Origin: Lathyrus oleraceus
Lineage: Eukaryota > Streptophyta > Magnoliopsida > Fabales > Fabaceae
Direction of reading: 5' to 3'
Length of the DNA stretch: 64,000 nt
NCBI RefSeq assembly: GCF_024323335.1
Contig: NC_066581.1
Location: 462,520,289 to 462,584,288, forward strand
A program made the position numbers and the translations under genes. The notes below the pieces were generated by a model that was given only the letters and a program-made list of their open reading frames with translations, had not been told where the DNA came from and made no database searches. Positions 1 through 10,400 of the stretch are shown here, one piece after another (the stretch's first letter is position 1; each line of letters opens with the position of its first letter).

Positions 1-488
1 TGTAATATGAAGTATTCCTTAAAATATTTGATCAATTGATGAAGAAACTTGTTGAGGAAGTCACACAAGATACCCAGATGAATTAGGGTTTCCAAGGTAA
101 GCAAACTTCAAACTCGTGATGAATTCTTGATCAAAATGACATGTGAAGACCATAGGGATCCATATATGATGTCTAGAACCAATGTGAACCATTTCTTGAT
201 TAGTCTCCTTGCATTAAGGGTTTCAAACCCTAGATATGAACTTGATGGAGCATAGGTGAGCATACACACTACCTACAAAAGCAAGAAACTATACATTGAC
301 ATATTTTTAGTATTTTGGTTAGTAAATAATAAAAAAACAAAGTATGATACAGTCAAATGTGCTTGGTGACCTCTCCCAATACAAACCCACTGAATGAGGG
401 GTAAGGAGCATGCCAAGGTGTGATCCCAATGCTAATGCATATGATGAGATAGCATGAGGGATCTTAGGGTCAAAATTGGGGACTTACA
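1..488 (-). repeat. Ogre-type LTR, 5'-terminal part, minus strand
   Basis: Read on the minus strand, this stretch begins at 488 with TGTAAGTCCCCAATTTTGAC, the start of the same LTR family seen at 26043 (minus) and 52561 (plus). It matches 25552-26043 base for base apart from scattered substitutions and a few indels. What lies to its right is not a polypurine tract but coding sequence of element A, so 488 is the outer end of a 5' LTR or of a solo LTR inserted into A. The rest of the element lies to the left of the window. No gene is visible in it. Confidence 0.85.
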
Positions 489-590
489 CCAGGCTCCGAG
501 ATAAGCCCTGAGGAAGGTCCCGAACCAGGATCGCGATGGACGTTCATGTTCGACTGTTCTTCCAATGCTCGTCGCCATGGCATAGGTGTT
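489..590 (+). pseudogene. Element A: archaeal-type RNase H, N-terminal fragment
   Basis: Thirty-four in-frame codons contain SRWTFMFDCSSNARRHGIGV, the first strand of an archaeal-type (second) RNase H of Tat/Ogre Ty3-gypsy elements. The Asp in FMFD is the expected first catalytic residue. The frame continues exactly at 20053 once the copia insertion and its GTGTT duplication are removed. The left edge is cut by the minus-strand LTR ending at 488. Compared with element C (about 47791 onward) it is recognisably related but a different subfamily. Confidence 0.85.
586..590. repeat. Target-site duplication (left), GTGTT
   Basis: GTGTT here is repeated at 20048-20052, immediately outside the two ends of the Ty1/copia element. 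Removing one copy and the element restores the RNase H reading frame of element A, so the duplication is real and the insertion is simple. Confidence 0.95.
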
Positions 591-1449
591 TATAAGAAAA
601 AACTTAGTTCTACATTGTATCTCTAAGATTTTGATGATAACAAAGGATGAAATAAAAATGGTACCCTAACAAAAAAATTCCAAGTGTGCAGGACTCTGAT
701 TAAAACCATCAGATAGACAATCATCAGATACAGAATCAAGCGCTAAGATGCTACTAAGAAGATACATAACCAGAAGCTCTGACTCTTATCCAACGCAGGC
801 ACTAAAAAAACTAAAGAAGTCAGACACTCTGAAGAAGAAGAATGACTCTAGACTCTGAAGACTTGCGTTCTGAAGAAGTCAATTAAAGAGAAACTCTGAA
901 GACAATAAGAAATAAGCATCCTCTAAAGTCACAAATTGCTAAACAAAGACTCTAACTAAGATCCGCTGTTTCAAGAAAACTTAACATTAAAAAAACCTAC
1001 TTATGGAAAGAAACTATTTTTAGAAGGAAGTTAAGGCGCTCCAAAAACTGCTTTGGAAAGAAGATTCTGACATAAACATCACCCAACGGACTTCCCACCC
1101 TCCTATAAAAAGGGTGGAACGCTTCCCTAAGAAGATACCTGAAACACACGAGAATACAATACTTCCATCACTCTTTATTCTCTCACGAGTTGTTGCTATA
1201 ACATATTTCCTCAAGTGACTCTGTGAAGTCTGATTACATTAGAAGGCTAAGGGATTATTTTCTCTCTTAGAAGGTTGTTTGTGTAATCTTTCAAGATTAG
1301 TGGATTAAGTCCTTCTTGAAGGAGAAATCACCTTTCAGTTTAAAAATCTGTGTTGAATTCATTTTTATTCTGCATGTGTCTAAGTTCTCAAAAGTTTTTA
1401 TTTTCCTAAAACAATTCAAACCCCCTTTCTTGTTTTTTCTCTACCTTCA
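591..1449 (+). repeat. 5' LTR of the Sirevirus
   Basis: The LTR runs from TATAAG (expected TGTAAG, so the terminal G is mutated) to CTACCTTCA. It pairs with 19113-20047. Relative to the 3' LTR it lacks about 40 bp near 1057 and about 20-30 bp near 1335, besides point differences. A TATA box lies at 1104. The end is set by the primer-binding site that follows and by the 3' copy, which stops at the same CTTCA before the target duplication. Confidence 0.93.
1104..1111 (+). promoter_or_regulatory. Putative TATA box of the 5' LTR
   Basis: TATAAAAA lies in CTCCTATAAAAAGGGTGG and is conserved at 19665 in the 3' LTR. It is the best core promoter candidate in the LTR. Transcription would start about 30 bp downstream; the start site itself cannot be seen. 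Confidence 0.65.
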
Positions 1450-1450
1450 A

Positions 1451-1463
1451 TTTGTATTAGAGC
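1451..1463 (+). other. Primer-binding site, initiator tRNA-Met type
   Basis: TTTGTATTAGAGC directly follows the 5' LTR and resembles TTGGTATCAGAGC, the site that pairs with the 3' end of plant initiator tRNA-Met in copia elements. Two or more positions have changed, so priming would be weak. Confidence 0.75.
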
Positions 1464-1533
1464 TTCGGCTCTGTTATTGATTTTCTAATCAAACACTTAA
1501 CAGTGTAGAGAGATCCAGTGTGAGAAAAACACT

Positions 1534-1864
1534 ATGGCCAACACCAATGAAAGAGATACTTAGAATGTTAAACTTCCAATCTTTTATGGAGAAAAATTTG
1601 ATTACTAGAAAAATAGAATTGAGAGTTTCTTTCTGGGCTATGATGTTGATCTATGGGACATAGTCACAATAGGCTACACACCTCCTGTGTCTGACGCTGG
1701 CGTTGCCATCGCCAGAAGCAAAATGACAGATAATCAGAAGCGCGACTTCAAAAACCATCACATAGCCAGAAAAATACTGTTGAATGCCATTTCCTACAAT
1801 GAATATGAAAATATCACCAATAGGGAAACAACTAAAGAAATACTTGACTCCCTGAGGATGACTC
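1534..1864 (+). pseudogene. gag: Sirevirus gag, N-terminal part
   Basis: The frame opens at ATG 1534 and reads into the Sirevirus gag capsid domain, with motifs such as LPIFYGEKFDY, RIESFFLGYDVDLWD and HHIARKILLNAISYNEYENI. Two TAG stops break it, at 1561 and 1606; the second replaces a Trp that is normal after FDY. The frame ends inside a His codon where the CACTA element is inserted, and resumes at 11256. Capsid assembly would be the role of the intact protein. No product is expected from this copy. Confidence 0.9.
1862..1864. repeat. CACTA target-site duplication CTC (left copy)
   Basis: CTC is repeated at 11253-11255. Removing one copy and 1865-11252 joins the gag codons for Met-Thr to His-Lys-Arg without a shift, which fixes both ends of the CACTA element. 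Three-base duplications are characteristic of this superfamily. Confidence 0.95.
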
Positions 1865-1882
1865 CACTACGCCAAAAATGAC

Positions 1883-2112
1883 TTTTAACAGCGCATCTTA
1901 GACAGCGCTTTTAAAAGAAAGCGCTGTCTAAGGTTAAAATTAAAATAAAACACGGAAAATGTTCCAAGAAAATAGTGAAAGCGCTGTCTAAGGGGGGGTT
2001 TAGAAAGCGCTTTTGGAAAGCGCTGTCTAAGGCATACCTTAGAAAGCGCTTTTGGCCAAAGCGCTGTCTAAGGTCTAATTAAAATAAATTTTCAGACCAC
2101 AAAAGCGCTTTC
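1883..2112. repeat. CACTA 5' sub-terminal repeats
   Basis: About nine copies of a 13-16 bp motif AAAGCGCTGTCTAAG occur in both orientations, often as head-to-head pairs forming hairpins with a short AT or TTGGCCAA centre. In En/Spm, sub-terminal motifs of this kind bind TNPA. Here the palindrome AGCGCT lies in each unit. Linkers include short G runs (1991-1997). No coding sequence is present. Confidence 0.9.
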
Positions 2113-3958
2113 GTTCTCTGTTCTTTTGTTTTCCCTCTTCTTCACTCACCTCACAAACTTCCGCCATTTCCTCTTCCCCTCAATCTCCATCAGCCATAAC
2201 CTTCTTCTCAACTCACACAACATCACGCAGACACTGCAAAACACGACATCCCCATATCACCCTATTTTCCGAAAACCCTATTTTCCGCCTTCGAGGGTCC
2301 CTCCGCCGTCACCGAAACAGTCGACCGCCGCACTCGCCTCTCACCTCCGAACCTCCGCCGTCACCCAAACAATCGAAGGTTGCAGCGCAAGGATATCACT
2401 TGAATACGGTACGTTCTACTCTAATGCTCTTCCTCTTCTTCCATCTTTTGAAGTTGAATACGGTACGTTCTGCTCTAATGCTAACATAATGCTAACTTGT
2501 TAGATGTTAGTCAATATGGTTAAATAATTAGCTTGGCTTAGAATAGAGTTAGTTTAGTTATGCTTATGATGTTATCACATTCGATTTCCATTGTCAATTA
2601 CAATAAGAAAAATTAATGAACTCAGTGGGATTTCTGTCATAGAATGAAGTTAGAATGTTGGAGTGTTCTTGGATTTGTCAATGATGCTAACTGAGCTATT
2701 CTGTTAGTTAGCTAGCTTACTAGTTATGCAATGCCACAACGCCTGCTTGTTTGACTTTGGCTTGAACTGAAATGTTGGTGTTAAAAATGTGCTTGTTTGA
2801 TTGTAATGCCATGAGTTCAAATAACTTGGATTGTTACTGCAATAGTTTCTTTCTTTTATACTTGTTGCACTTGTATGTTTTGCCTATGTTAATTTCTCTG
2901 CTTGAATGGACCCGTTGTTGTTTATTATATCCTTGTATGTGTGCAATTAGATCCATGGCTGAACGTATGTGTATGGCTTGGTGTTAGCATATGGCTGCCC
3001 TGTTTGAATCTACACTCAATGCTTGTGGTTTGTCCATTGCCCTGTTGCAATCTTGATCAAATTTTTACTATCCACCACAACTGCCATTGTTAAGATGATT
3101 AATAGGGTTGTTACTGTAGGAAATGATTGTTAGCAATGCATTCATGCCCCCTTTTGAAATGGTGTTAATGGATTGCACGTGAATTGATGTATGCTGGTTG
3201 AAAAATATGTATTGCTTGGTCTTGTTATGTAAATTTGGTCTGCAACTGTCATAGAAGTAAAAGTATGTTATGTTAATATGCACGAAGTTTGCCATGTAAT
3301 GCTATGTACTAATGCTTTGGTGTACATGTTTCTTCATTGAAATTTATAATTATGATAATTATGGTTAACTGTTTGTTGAAAATGCTATGCTAATCGGTTA
3401 GTTGCTGGTGTTACAAATGCAATGTTTAATGATAGTTGGTGATTTGGGAGTTGTTAGTTTGTGTATGTATGTATATTGAATTGTGTATGTATATGTGTAT
3501 GCAATTTGATTTTCTTTATACTTGCTTGGTATGCATGATGAATTTTGAAATGCATTGCATGTTGGGGCTGTCATGACTAGGCTTGGATTTAGATGTTCAA
3601 TATTGTTCAAACTTCATGTTTCCTTAGTGATTATACTTGAAGATTGAATAGGTAGTTTTTTTTCTTTTCAACTGTGAAAGTGTTGTTCATCTCACTTTCA
3701 TTCTAAAGGAACAAGATTTCTCCCATAAAATGATTGAACAAACTCTAATATAGTTATAGGTATACTTATAGGTATATTGTAATAGAAAAAGTTTGATTCT
3801 TGTAATATAAAAAATGAAAGTGATGAGGTAATTAAAGTTGGTATATTGGCGTATCGGATACGTTATTGAACTTTATAATTGTTAGGATATTCAAAGATAC
3901 TACCTTAGTTATGTATTTTCGTCTGGATTAATTGTTTACATTAATAAGTAGGAAAACC
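2113..3958 (+). promoter_or_regulatory. Putative leader and first intron of the CACTA transcript
   Basis: A C/T-rich, GC-richer stretch at about 2120-2400 looks like a promoter-proximal 5' untranslated exon. It ends in AATACG followed by GTACGTTC, a good splice donor, at 2409. The same 25 bp recurs 54-55 bp downstream, giving a second donor at 2463. From there to 3951 the sequence is AT-rich without a credible frame, and TAATAAGTAG at 3942-3951 is a fair acceptor. The transposase ATG follows 7 nt later. Exon 1 and its promoter are inferred; a 125-codon open frame at 2126 has no recognisable content. Confidence 0.5.
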
Positions 3959-6900
3959 ATGGATAAAACATGGATCTGTGCCGATCGAATGACCAAAGAG
4001 TACGAGAGTGGGGTTGCGGAATTCGTTAAGTATGCTGTTCAACACGCTGAAAACCCCAGACGAATGCATTGTCCTTGCTTGCGTTGTTGTTATATTGGTA
4101 AGGTTGACGCACATGGATTGAAATCGCATTTGCTGAGGCATGGAATTGATCAAAGTTATCAGTGTTGGATATTTCATGGTGAGAAAATTAACGAGAATGT
4201 TGAATCGAGTGGAAAAAGTAATACGACCTATGCTTCATACGACAAAGACACGGAAACATACGATTGTGATCGAGTTGAAGAGATTGTAGAAGCACTGGAA
4301 GAAGATCTTCATGATTGTCCTGAAATGTTTGAGAGGATGGTAAGCGATGCAGAGAAACCGTTGTACAAAGGTTGCACTAAATTCTCAAGACTTTCTGCGG
4401 TATTAAAGTTGTACAACTTAAAGGCGGGCAATGGATGGTCGGATAAAAGTTTCACAGAGTTGTTGGCCCTTATGAGAGAAATGCTACCGGATGATAATGT
4501 TCTTCCTAATCGAACCTATGAGGCAAAAAAAATGTTGTGCTCTATTGGCATGAGCTATGATAAGATACATGCTTGTCCTAACGATTGCATTTTGTTTCGT
4601 AACGAATATGCAATGTTAACTGAGTGCCCTAAATGCGGTTTGTCTCGATATAAGAAAAGATTATCTCCCGCAAAAGTCTTATGGTATTTTCCGATAATTC
4701 TGAGATTTAGGCGCATGTTTCGTAGTGAAACCGATGCAAGACATCTTACTTGGCATGCAGATGAAAGAATTATTGATGGAATGTATCGGCATCCGGCTGA
4801 TTCACCACAGTGGTCGAAGATTGATAATGATTATCCTGAGTTTGGATCAGAAGCAAGAAACCTTCGATTGGCATTATCTACTGATGGAATGAACCCACAT
4901 GGTCTTCAAAGTATCTCACATACCACATGGCCTGTGATTCTTATGATTTATAACCTACCTCCGTGGCTATGTATGAAGCGTAAGTACATGATGTTATCTA
5001 TGTTAATCTCTGGGCCTAAACAACCAGGGAATGACATAGACGTATACTTGACACCTCTGATCGAAGATTTAAAGATTTTGTGGGAGAACGGTGTGGAGGT
5101 TTATGATGGATATAGGAAAGAAAGTTTCAATTTGAGGGCGATGTTGTTTGGCACAATTAATGATTTTCCAGCATACGGGAATCTATCTGGGTATAGCATT
5201 AAAGGTCAACGTGCGTGTCCTGTTTGTGAAGACGGAACCAATACGATTCGATTGGAACTTTGCCAGAAGAATGTGTTTCTCGGTCATCGTAGATTCTTAC
5301 ATTCTAAACATCACTACCGTGGGTGGAGAAAAGCATTCAATGGAGACACCGAACATCGTAGAGCTCCACCCGCATTGTCAGGTGAACAAGTTTTTGAAAA
5401 GGTGAAAGATGTGCGTACTGAGTTTGGCAAGCCTTTTGCACATAAGATTGTGAAAGGTGGGTGGAAGAAAAGGTCGATATTTTTTGAATTGCCATATTGG
5501 AAGTCTTTGTACGTGAGACATTTTCTCGATGTTATGCATATTGAAAAAAACGTATTTGAAAGTGTTATCGGTACATTACTCAATATAAAAGGCAAGTCTA
5601 AGGATGGCCTTAAAGCAAGGGAGGACATGTTAAAAATGGGAATGAGAACTGAATTAGCACCCGTGAAGAAAGGAAGACGAACATATCTACCACCTGCTGC
5701 TTTTACTTTATCTAGAAAGGAGAAAAAAATTTTGTGTAAGTCTCTGAGTGAAGTTAAGGTTCCAGAAGGATACTCATCTGATATCAGAAGACTTGTTTCT
5801 ATGAAAGACCTCAAGTTGAAGAATTTGAAGACACATGATTGCCATGTTATAATGGAACATTTTCTACCGATAGGTATACGTTCTATTTTGCCAGAAAAAG
5901 TAAGAAGTGCCATAACTAAATTGTGTTTTTTCTTTAGGTCAATTTGTAGTAAGGTGATCGATCCCGAGATCTTACCAACACTACAAAAAGAGATTGTAAT
6001 TACCTTGTGTGAGCTTGAAATGTATTTTCCTCCGTCTTTTTTTGACATAATGGTTCATTTAGTTGTTCATCTTGTGAAAGAGACACAGTTGTGTGGACCA
6101 GCTTATATGAGATGGATGTACCCTGCTGAACGGTATATGAAAATATTAAAAGGGTACGTGAAATCCCGAAGTCGACCAGAGGGTTGTATTGTTGAACGAT
6201 ACATTGTTGAAGAAGCTGTTGAGTTTTGTACTGAATATTTGTCTAACGTTCAATCGATTGGACTCCCCAGAGCTCAGATTTTCGACAAAATGGAAGGTAA
6301 AAAATTAATTGGGAATAAAATTGTGACAATATCAAGGGATGAACGGGATCAAGTTCATTTGTATGTTCTGCACAATATTAATGAGGTTGAGCCATATGTT
6401 GAAATGCACAAGGATGTACTCCGAAGGTTAAATCCGAACAGAAATGAAAATTGGATAGTTATAGAGCACAATCAAAGTTTCATACAATGGTTGAAGGATC
6501 ATATTTATTTGAAGCGCTCTTCAGATCCTTCTTCGGTAACAGAAATGTTGAGATGTTTGGCATATGGTCCAAGTTTGCATGTGTTTTCTCATAGCGCATA
6601 TTCAATTAATGGATACACATTTTATACCAAAGAACAAGATGATAAGAGTACTATGCAAAATAGTGGTGTCACCGTGCTAGCTGAAGCAATGCATATATCA
6701 AGTATGAAGGACTTAAACCCCAAATATGCAAATTTGTCATATTTTGGAGTTATTGAGCACATTTGGGTATTTGATTACGAGAAGTTTCAGATTCCCATCT
6801 TTGGTTGCAAGTGGGTGAATAGTAGTGGCATACGAATGGATAAGTCTGGATTTTTGCAAGTTGATCTTACTAGGGTGGGGTACAAAGATGAACCTTTTAT

Positions 6901-7204
6901 TCTAGCATCTCAAGCTAAACAAGTGTTCTATGTGAATGACCCGAAGAGTACAAAATGGTCTATAGTGCTTTTCTCTAACAAAGTGACTGATGATAGCGGT
7001 GTCGATCAATGTGATATTGATGTTGAGAATGAGTCATGCATTAGACGGAATGAGTTGAATAGAAATGATGAAGTTGAGGATCTTATACCGGATGAGTCAT
7101 ATATAAGAAACGATCATAATGAGGGAATTTGGATCAATTCATCCGTACGCATTGCTAAGAAACAAGTGATTAATATTCCAACAAAGAAAAGAAAGAGATG
7201 TTAG
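3959..7204 (+). CDS. CACTA transposase, TNP2/TnpD type
   Basis: This is an uninterrupted frame of 1081 codons, the normal size for TNP2 proteins. Order: transposase-associated zinc-like domain (residues about 1-75, CPCLRCC and LLRHGI); the TNP2 catalytic region with RLALSTDGMNPHGLQ (Asp about 309), NLPPWLCMK, then ISGPKQPGNDIDVYL (Asp about 359 and 361) and TINDFPAYGNLSGYSIKG followed by CPVC; a DUF4218-like region (about 700-765, MRWMYPAERYMKILKGYVK); and a DUF4216-like region (about 928-1005). It should cut at the CACTA ends. I start at MDKTW (3959) rather than an upstream in-frame Met at 3932, because AAAACCATGG is a better context and the upstream Met lies before the likely splice acceptor at 3951. 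The tail is basic (KKRKR), a possible nuclear signal. Confidence 0.93.
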   Translation: MDKTWICADRMTKEYESGVAEFVKYAVQHAENPRRMHCPCLRCCYIGKVDAHGLKSHLLRHGIDQSYQCWIFHGEKINENVESSGKSNTTYASYDKDTETYDCDRVEEIVEALEEDLHDCPEMFERMVSDAEKPLYKGCTKFSRLSAVLKLYNLKAGNGWSDKSFTELLALMREMLPDDNVLPNRTYEAKKMLCSIGMSYDKIHACPNDCILFRNEYAMLTECPKCGLSRYKKRLSPAKVLWYFPIILRFRRMFRSETDARHLTWHADERIIDGMYRHPADSPQWSKIDNDYPEFGSEARNLRLALSTDGMNPHGLQSISHTTWPVILMIYNLPPWLCMKRKYMMLSMLISGPKQPGNDIDVYLTPLIEDLKILWENGVEVYDGYRKESFNLRAMLFGTINDFPAYGNLSGYSIKGQRACPVCEDGTNTIRLELCQKNVFLGHRRFLHSKHHYRGWRKAFNGDTEHRRAPPALSGEQVFEKVKDVRTEFGKPFAHKIVKGGWKKRSIFFELPYWKSLYVRHFLDVMHIEKNVFESVIGTLLNIKGKSKDGLKAREDMLKMGMRTELAPVKKGRRTYLPPAAFTLSRKEKKILCKSLSEVKVPEGYSSDIRRLVSMKDLKLKNLKTHDCHVIMEHFLPIGIRSILPEKVRSAITKLCFFFRSICSKVIDPEILPTLQKEIVITLCELEMYFPPSFFDIMVHLVVHLVKETQLCGPAYMRWMYPAERYMKILKGYVKSRSRPEGCIVERYIVEEAVEFCTEYLSNVQSIGLPRAQIFDKMEGKKLIGNKIVTISRDERDQVHLYVLHNINEVEPYVEMHKDVLRRLNPNRNENWIVIEHNQSFIQWLKDHIYLKRSSDPSSVTEMLRCLAYGPSLHVFSHSAYSINGYTFYTKEQDDKSTMQNSGVTVLAEAMHISSMKDLNPKYANLSYFGVIEHIWVFDYEKFQIPIFGCKWVNSSGIRMDKSGFLQVDLTRVGYKDEPFILASQAKQVFYVNDPKSTKWSIVLFSNKVTDDSGVDQCDIDVENESCIRRNELNRNDEVEDLIPDESYIRNDHNEGIWINSSVRIAKKQVINIPTKKRKRC

Positions 7205-7227
7205 TGACTTAGGTAAATTATCCATGG

Positions 7228-7398
7228 TTTCTTTATTTTTTTTTTTCAATTGTTTTGATTATAAGTTATATGTGATAATGCATGATTTCATTATATTTTT
7301 GTTTTCAATTGCTTTGATTATAAGTTATATCTGATAATGCATGATTTCTTTATTTTTTTGTTTTCAATTGCTTTGATTATAAGTTATATTTGATATTT
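7228..7398 (+). repeat. 59-bp tandem repeat between the two CACTA genes
   Basis: Nearly three copies of a 59-bp AT-rich unit containing TTTTGATTATAAGTTATAT occur, with the conserved ATAAGTTATAT at 7261, 7320 and 7379. The array covers the gap between the transposase stop and the splice acceptor of the next gene. It may lie in an intron if both genes share a transcript. Confidence 0.85.
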
Positions 7399-7429
7399 GA
7401 CGGTTTCCTTGGTTTATTACAGGTTAGAC

Positions 7430-10400
7430 ATGGTTGATGACCAACAGGAGGAAGTTAGTAAAAAAGTATCCGCGGAAGAAGAAATTCGAAGAGGCATCAC
7501 AGTAATGAGGAGGGTGGTCCAAGGAAGATCTCGAGGCATCATACTAGATGTCTGTTGGAACAACCAGGGATAGCTTATAGAACCTAATGGGCATACCTTA
7601 ACTAGTTTTATCGGTGCACTAGTAAGGAATGAAATTCCCATTACATGTGATGATTGGAGAAACAAAGAGCTGAATGAGTCGAAAGAAAAAATTTGGAGTG
7701 AGATAAAGGTACAATCATTTGGCCCTTAATTATACGGTATCAATTATGTTTTTTCAATTACCGATACTAACTATCAATCTGTATGTTTTTCTTAGCGATG
7801 TTTTAACATCGAAGAAGAAAGAAGAGGTTTTTGTATGAAATTGGCCGGAAAGCTTCTAAGAGGGTTTCGGACATTTTTATCATCCAAGTTCCTTAAGGAT
7901 GCGGATGGTAATTTTGTGGATGCGGAGCTTCCTAAAAAATATGAAAGTTTGATATCGGCTGAAGAATGGGAAGCTTTCAAATCCAAAAGACAAGACCCGG
8001 TTTTTCAAAGAATAAGTGCTACAAATCGGGAAAGAGCATCAAGCCCCGCATATCCGTACCGAAAAGGACGTGTCGGATATGGACGCTTAGAACAATCCAT
8101 GGTAAGTATTTATAAATTGCGATAACAAATTTGTTCATCATATATTAGTTTTATCTGATCAAATTGTATGACTTAATGTGTAGCTGCAGAAGGAGGAAAG
8201 TTCAGAAACATCTCTTCCTGCACATGTTTTGTGGAAGGAAGCCCGTGTGGGCAAATCTGGAGTTCCTCAAGAAGAAGTTTTACACGTATACCAGAAATGT
8301 GTAAGTATAACATTTTTTCATTAATTGAATAACATTTTTATACACAAATATTTGACAAGTATACGGTATTCATCTGATTTTTCAGGAGGAGCTATCTCAG
8401 TCTTTATCTCCCGATGATACTAAGGGCATACTTAGTCGGGCATTAGATGTCCCTGAGTATTCTGGTCGGGTGAGGGGTAAGGGATTTGGAGTCACTCCGA
8501 CCTCCCTGAGTGTTAAAAAAGGAAAGGCTCCTAGTAATCAAGAGCTTCATGCAAGACTGGAAGCCATGCAAGTTGAGCTTGATGCATTGAGGAGAGAAAG
8601 AGAGGCTAGCGCCTCAACAGTATACAGAGATGCTTCGGACAAAAACAGTATCAACTGTACCTTTCAGCCGAACATTCCAGAGGTAATTACATATTATTGT
8701 CTTAAATTGAACTATTTGCTTAAATTATGTATTTGACATATATACACATTAACGATTTCTTGTTATTATTGGTTTTAGGGCATTTCCCATTGTCAGCTGT
8801 ATTTGTCGTCACCATACTATCGGATGGTTGGCAAGGGAAAAGTGCATAACGTTAGCGGAGTATTACTCCACACTAGAGAGCTCCCTGCTGGATGTTTGAA
8901 GGTATCAGTTGATATTGCAGTTGAGCCGAATGCAGCATTACCATATCCTAGCGATGATTCGGATGCAACAACGGTGCACGAAGCAGTAGGTTCGTTTGTT
9001 GCATGGCCGACAAACCTCATATGCGTAGGATATGAGGTATGCTTAAAACTTATGTTAACTTTAATGTGTATATTCAAAGTTTAAAATTTATGCTTAAAAT
9101 TTTACTTACATATTTTCCTTGGTTATGTTAAATAGACTCCCACAAAATCCAAATCAAAAGAAAATGAGGTTAGCAATGCCTCCGCACAACAAAAAAAGGA
9201 GGTTAGCAACGCCTCCGCACGGGTAAAAAGTTCTGGTGCTAAGAAGACCGTAGCTAGGAAAAAACCTACCACCAAGTATAGGTCGTGCCTCAGGACATTT
9301 CTAGAGATGACCGATATACCGACCGGAGGTGTTCGGAATGTACATATGGAGGTAGGGATTTTCGGCTTTGATTACGACCAAATGATTGGTAATGAAGACT
9401 TCATGCAAGTTTTTGGTCATGAAGAAATCGGCGTCAACGTTGTCAATACATATATTAGGTAAATCCGGTCTACTTTGTTTTATTAATTAAACAACTTATG
9501 TTAATGATGTTTACTTTATGTTAATCCGGTTTACTTTATGTTTCAAAAGAGGTGTTAATGATGTTTTTATATTAGGTTTTTGTATGACAAATTCATGCGC
9601 CCCAATGATTTGGACGAGTCATTCGGATTCTTAGCACCCGCGACCGTCAACTTAGGTTTAATCTTAAGTAGACCGCATACCGTGACGGAGTATGTTCTTC
9701 GGATCCTCATGGACAATAAAGATGCGGAGAAGTTGTTTTTTATACCGTTTAATACCGGGTTAGCATTTCATTCTAAATTCATCTATTATAATTATTTTCC
9801 AAGTTACCATCTAACATTTGCCTAATCATTACAGTGGACATTGGTTGTTGCTCGCAATCAATCCTATCCGAGAAATTGTGTATTATCTTGACTCGTTAGG
9901 AAATGATTGGACAACATACCCGGATATGAAGGTCCTAATTGACACGTAAGTGAGAATGTTCAAAAATTTTCTTAGTTTATGTGAATTGTTCTAATTGCTT
10001 CATTTTTATTTTATTAGCGTCCTACAAGCTTTTCGGGCCCAACGAGATATCCAAACCTCAAGGAGGGGCGCCAACTGCATTACATGGATTAAAGTGGCGG
10101 TATATTTTTAATTACCACATTTTTTATTATATTAGTGATGACACTTGATAAAACTTAGGATTTATAATCCATATTTTTTTTCATATGTAGTGTCCTCAAC
10201 AACGTAATCAAATAGATTGCGGGTATTTCATGTTGAGGTTTAGGCGAGATACTCTTGCTTTGGGCCGATTAGTGATTCCCACCGATGTATGTATTTCTAA
10301 CTTATAGGTTATTTTTATATTTACACATATCTCATATAATTAAATAGTTGGAATTAATTCAAAATATGTTATATTATTATGTAGTACTTTGAGGAATTCA

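Noticed and set aside
2126..2503. 125-codon plus-strand open frame in the CACTA leader
   Set aside because: Composition is that of a C/T-rich untranslated exon, it overlaps the duplicated splice donor, and no known domain or repeat pattern appears.
2760..3610. Small membrane-protein-like frames (for example 2772-2987, rich in Leu and Cys)
   Set aside because: They lie in the AT-rich probable intron of the CACTA transcript and overlap one another in different frames; hydrophobicity follows from T-rich codons.
5314..6048. 244-codon open frame on the minus strand
   Set aside because: It is antisense to the transposase and its length follows from the codon use of that gene; no recognisable domain.
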